This document shows positions 52,087 to 54,972 of a stretch of 54,972 bases of DNA, in pieces. Both the position numbers and the translations under genes were made by a program. Position 1 is the stretch's first letter. Each line of letters starts with the position of its first letter. Source of the stretch: Candidatus Poribacteria bacterium (GTDB lineage: Bacteria; Poribacteria; WGA-4E; WGA-3G); the NCBI GenBank assembly GCA_022823085.1, contig JAJDXV010000140.1:1-54972 (forward strand), in the 5' to 3' direction. The notes below the pieces were generated by a model. It did not search any database and was not told the DNA's origin. It saw only the letters and a program-made list of their open reading frames with translations.

Positions 52087-54143
52087 CAAGATACTCCTAA
52101 TGTACTTAGCAGGTTGTATTTCTTAGCAATTTCCCATATTTTATCACGTGCCTCAAATTTATTTAAGGCCATTCTAGCGAATTCGTTAAATCTCTTTAAT
52201 TCCCGTCCAATAATTTTGTGCTCTGTGCGGAATGTTGAGGCCGGATACTGTTGGTAATCTATAGGCGGTACAGCGATTAGGTCATGAATCTCTGCGTGTT
52301 CTTTACCAGCGGACTGCCGGAGGATTCGCCCACGCCGTTGAATAAATTCTTTTGGGTTGCTACTGCTTGCAAGGATGTAAGCCGTTCGAGTGCTTGGCAC
52401 ATCAACGCCCTCATCCAGACACTTCATTGCTACAAGAGCTTGAAGGTGTCCAGAGGCAAACATCTTTAACAATTCTTGTCTTTTAGTAGCTGATTCCTCC
52501 GCTGTGAATTTTGCAACTCGTAATTCTAAATCTGTTAGCAATTCAAGAACGGGTGCGATTCGCCCAGGAGCACAATAAAACAGTGTATGGTGCAGTGAGT
52601 CTGTTTTGTCAGCTAATAATTCTGCCAACTTTGCCAGTTTGTTTTCGGCGCGGTTGAGTAGCGTCGCTCGTTTTATCAGTAAACGTTCGAGTGCTTCACT
52701 TGTCTCACCAGATTCTAACTGATGATAAAGTTTTGAAAGCCTTTCTGTGAGATGTTCGTACGCCTCAAATTCTTCGTCAGTCAACTCAACCAGGTGCGGA
52801 TGATAATAATAGGGACAAAGATACCCGTTTTTAATTGCTCTGTCGAGAGAAAATTCGTAAACTGTATCTCCGAAGTAGGTTCTGAGTGCAGTTGTACCCG
52901 ATTCGTCAAACCACCGGTTAGGAGTAGCTGACAAACCAAGACGGTAATTAAAAACATCAGGTAATCTTTTACGACTCCGTTCCGCCCCAAGGTGATGCAC
53001 TTCATCTGCTATCAAAACAGCACTACGCTTCAATTTAAATAGTAGTTTCTGCATGGTCTCAGCAATAAAAGTAGTCTGTGTTGTAATCGTACAAACTACA
53101 TCACGAACACCATAATTATATCGCACTAAAGCTGTATTAAGCCGATTCACCCAACTTGTGGAACTTTTGTATGCCAGGATCGGTTCAAACCCGAATCTGA
53201 TAGCCTCCTCATACCACTGATCCACGAGGTGCTGGTATGGACACGCAATAACCACAAATAAGTTTTCCTTTTCTTCTCTCAGTTTGGCAAGCGCAGATAG
53301 AGCTGTAATGGTCTTACCGGTCCCTGTTGCCATTTCCCATAAACCGCGGCATTCGTTTTCAAACCAAGCACCAATCGCTTCAGATTGATACTTTCTTAAA
53401 ACTATGTCTTCTGGCAAATAAGGAACAGTCTGTTCAATTATCTCCGGTCTATCTGGTGTCTCTACTTGCCCTGTTTGATACACCGTTTGATGAATTAACA
53501 GTTCCTTTGTAACCGCGCTTAGAAAATCTATTACATCCAACTTATCAGTGTCGTTATGCCATAGTCTCTTAAAATTATCTATCTTTTGTTGGACGCGCTC
53601 CTGAATATCATCCCACGACCAATGAACATCAATGGATTCAAAATTGTTTAATAAACCGCCGACAGTTTCATTAGATGATCCAGAGAATGCCACAGCGTTG
53701 TTATCATCTAAAAAAACGCCAGTCTTTTCATGGTAAATTGCCTGTGAATAGGTTGTATTTGAATCGGAGGGAGAGGCGATTTTAATGTCTAAATGACCGT
53801 TTGCAATCAGCCAAGTGAGTAACATTAACCTATCGTGGGAAACTGCCTCAAAATTACAATCAAAGGAGGGATCTAAATTTTGTTCTTTTGCGTCGTAGCC
53901 GCGTTGAATCGCCTCAATGTCATCTGACATCAATTTAGGACCTGTTACCAAGCTCATCTGCCCACCACGTCGAATGAAAGTGGACAATCCTTTCACATTC
54001 AGCGCAAGACCATTGCTAGTGAAATAACCTACTGCTCGCCAATATTGCGTGGCGTTTCTCAGACACGGTGTATAAAAGTCTTTGACAAGATTTGCTCCAT
54101 CAGAGCGATATTCATATTTTAACGGGATTTCTTTGAGTGACAT
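52086..54143 (-). CDS. PLD-domain DEAD/DEAH helicase, likely the dnd-linked restriction enzyme
   Basis: 685 residues. The N-terminal domain carries the phospholipase-D-like nuclease pattern YHEKTGVFLDD and FSGSSNET (H138, K140) seen in helicase-linked PLD nucleases. The superfamily 2 helicase follows: TGTGKT (273-278), DEVH (380-383), LSATPNR and the motif VI stretch IQRRGRILR. This combination fits the DNA phosphorothioation system restriction enzyme family known to co-occur with dnd genes. It heads the operon of small protein, DndD-like ATPase and dnd-associated protein 4, and is probably the effector that degrades unmodified DNA. Confidence 0.8.
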   Translation of the reverse strand: MSLKEIPLKYEYRSDGANLVKDFYTPCLRNATQYWRAVGYFTSNGLALNVKGLSTFIRRGGQMSLVTGPKLMSDDIEAIQRGYDAKEQNLDPSFDCNFEAVSHDRLMLLTWLIANGHLDIKIASPSDSNTTYSQAIYHEKTGVFLDDNNAVAFSGSSNETVGGLLNNFESIDVHWSWDDIQERVQQKIDNFKRLWHNDTDKLDVIDFLSAVTKELLIHQTVYQTGQVETPDRPEIIEQTVPYLPEDIVLRKYQSEAIGAWFENECRGLWEMATGTGKTITALSALAKLREEKENLFVVIACPYQHLVDQWYEEAIRFGFEPILAYKSSTSWVNRLNTALVRYNYGVRDVVCTITTQTTFIAETMQKLLFKLKRSAVLIADEVHHLGAERSRKRLPDVFNYRLGLSATPNRWFDESGTTALRTYFGDTVYEFSLDRAIKNGYLCPYYYHPHLVELTDEEFEAYEHLTERLSKLYHQLESGETSEALERLLIKRATLLNRAENKLAKLAELLADKTDSLHHTLFYCAPGRIAPVLELLTDLELRVAKFTAEESATKRQELLKMFASGHLQALVAMKCLDEGVDVPSTRTAYILASSSNPKEFIQRRGRILRQSAGKEHAEIHDLIAVPPIDYQQYPASTFRTEHKIIGRELKRFNEFARMALNKFEARDKIWEIAKKYNLLSTLGVS

Positions 54144-54182
54144 AAAATTTTTTCCAAAGGTTAACTGCTCTATAACGAAGAA

Positions 54183-54212
54183 ATTTTAACATATTTCGCG
54201 AAAAAAAGTCAA
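54183..54212 (-). promoter_or_regulatory. Predicted promoter of the helicase/SMC operon
   Basis: Read on the - strand: TTGACT (54212-54207), 18-base spacer, TAAAAT (54188-54183). Initiation near 54175 gives a ~30-nt leader to the helicase ATG at 54143. Confidence 0.5.
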
Positions 54213-54369
54213 AATTTTTTTATCTTACGCGTAATCACGGACAAATATTGCTTAAAAGGAGCTGATATTTCTCAAAAGATTGTTTGTGTCAATTATGAAC
54301 TTCCAAACACACTATGATCGCTATCTACAAAACATATCGCGTTTGCCGCCATCGAAAATAAAAATAAAG

Positions 54370-54398
54370 TTGACTGCCAATATTATATATGTTATTAT
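54370..54398 (+). promoter_or_regulatory. Predicted rightward promoter reading into the insertion sequence
   Basis: TTGACT (54370-54375), 17-base spacer, TATTAT (54393-54398). It would start near 54405, 16 bases before the insertion element at 54421. Confidence 0.4.
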
Positions 54399-54533
54399 AT
54401 ACATACTAATTGAATTATATAGGACTTACGCGTGATGCTCTTTTGTACCACAAACTGTTAGTTTCCTTGTTTTTGTCCAATGAATGCGTGAAGTCATTAT
54501 TTTCTTTAGGGTGTTTAGAAGTAGGAATAACGT

Positions 54534-54602
54534 GCCATTGAGACGCTAAATAGGTTATCATAGTTTATAGATAACCTAATCTTTTTGGAGGGTCTCAATG
54601 GC
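54534..54602 (+). promoter_or_regulatory. Outer stem that sequesters the transposase start codon
   Basis: GCCATTGAGAC (54534-54544) and GTCTCAATGGC (54592-54602) are a perfect 11-bp inverted repeat. The right arm contains the transposase ATG (54598-54600) and encloses the ribosome-binding region with the inner hairpin. A transcript starting left of 54534 would fold it shut. Confidence 0.6.
54551..54586 (+). terminator. Hairpin with T run upstream of the transposase (terminator-like)
   Basis: TAGGTTATC (54551-54559) and GATAACCTA (54570-54578) form a 9-bp stem with a 10-base loop, followed by ATCTTTTT. It would stop transcription entering from outside the element. Confidence 0.6.
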
Positions 54603-54972
54603 TAAAAGAAGTATAGCAAAAAAACGGAAAAAGCGCAATCGTAAAACATGGGTTTCAACGCCTCAAGCACCGTTGGCTGCCTTCGGTGAGGTGTTGCGAA
54701 CTCGTGAAGTCTTTCAACCTATTCATGACAAAGTGCATATCGGGCAGAAAACAGTTGTGTATCGTCCGACAGACAAGTTAGTTTTTGTGGTCTTAGGGAT
54801 GCTATCGGGTGCGGAGACGGTGTCTGAAATTCAGACGAAAGTTCGCCCGGATCGTGGTTTGTTGGGTGGTTTTGGCTACCAAAGATGTGCGGATGCGTCG
54901 GTGATCCAGCAGACGTTAGATGCTGCAACCGAGGCGACTGTTGCTTCTCTTGAAGATGCTTTAGCAGAGGTG
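54598..54972 (+). CDS. Transposase, N-terminal part (runs off the window)
   Basis: 125 codons, open to the window end. GGAGG lies 6 bases before the ATG. The N-terminus is basic (MAKRSIAKKRKKRNRKTW), then KLVFVVLGMLSGAETVSEIQ and GFGYQRCADASVIQQTLDA, which resemble the N-terminal part of DDE transposases of IS4-like type with an FG..RCAD-type segment. The catalytic residues lie beyond the window, so the IS family is not decided. Confidence 0.75.
   Translation, partial: MAKRSIAKKRKKRNRKTWVSTPQAPLAAFGEVLRTREVFQPIHDKVHIGQKTVVYRPTDKLVFVVLGMLSGAETVSEIQTKVRPDRGLLGGFGYQRCADASVIQQTLDAATEATVASLEDALAEV

Larger units (their letters stand above)
54144..54420. other. AT-rich intergenic region with two back-to-back promoters
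   Basis: 277 bases upstream of the helicase operon and left of the insertion sequence. No gene was recognised. It contains the - strand promoter at 54183 and the + strand promoter at 54370. What originally lay to the right has been displaced by the insertion element. Confidence 0.4.
54421..54972 (+). mobile_element. Insertion sequence, left part only
   Basis: The left end is AGGACTTACGC, as in the MITE at position 1, with a further shared stretch (CTCTTTTGTACCACAA). The element contains a hairpin region and the transposase start, and runs off the window. The right end and any target duplication are not visible. Confidence 0.7.

Noticed and set aside
54719..54928. - strand frame opposite the transposase
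   Set aside because: It is the antisense shadow of the transposase reading frame.

Overview
The window looks like a chromosomal segment of an uncultured Gram-negative bacterium, most like a Candidatus Poribacteria-type lineage. That placement is inference. It rests on the mix of a DapL-type aminotransferase, several Gfo/Idh/MocA oxidoreductases, a CaiB/BaiF CoA-transferase, a lysine 2,3-aminomutase, Lol/MacB-type export genes, propeller-SpoIIE signalling proteins, and many short intergenic repeats. No rRNA, tRNA or CRISPR array was seen.

Layout. 1-119 is a MITE with 12-bp perfect terminal inverted repeats. 178-9730 holds dapL, a large membrane sensor phosphatase, a sugar kinase/nucleotidyltransferase fusion and a membrane metallopeptidase with TPRs. 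9838-12759 is a PspA-like gene with a tandem-AAA ATPase. 12870-16444 is a small accessory zone: a duplicated ~95-residue protein around a retropepsin-like protease, a truncated HtrA-type protease and a 17-repeat TPR protein. 16475-38433 is ordinary metabolism and envelope: three Gfo/Idh genes (two in tandem), rhodanese, PotD-like binding protein, KamA, cyclophilin, two NTF2-like envelope proteins, thioesterase, an ABC exporter pair, a TPR lipoprotein, purC, a CoA-transferase, a double alpha/beta-hydrolase and a THUMP methyltransferase. Short repeats of the ACTGACAACC/CCGACGGCTGACAGCC type recur just upstream of start codons here.

From about 38.5 kb to 54.4 kb the sequence is visibly more AT-rich and forms a defence island. 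Its core is dndCDE (42445-46229, + strand), the DNA phosphorothioation genes. Facing it on the - strand is an operon of a PLD-helicase of the dnd-linked restriction type, a 59-residue protein, a second DndD-like SMC ATPase and a dnd-associated-4-type protein. Downstream follow a GHKL ATPase and an unrecognised Rossmann-like protein. Divergent from dndC is a tight three-gene operon that I do not recognise: a double winged-helix protein, a PIN-like nuclease and a P-loop ATPase. dndA and dndB are not in the window. The likely logic is that DndCDE marks self DNA with sulfur, the helicase/SMC operon attacks unmarked DNA, and the flanking modules are extra or novel effectors.

The window ends inside an insertion sequence (54421 onward). 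Its left end matches the MITE at position 1. Its transposase start codon lies in a two-tier hairpin.
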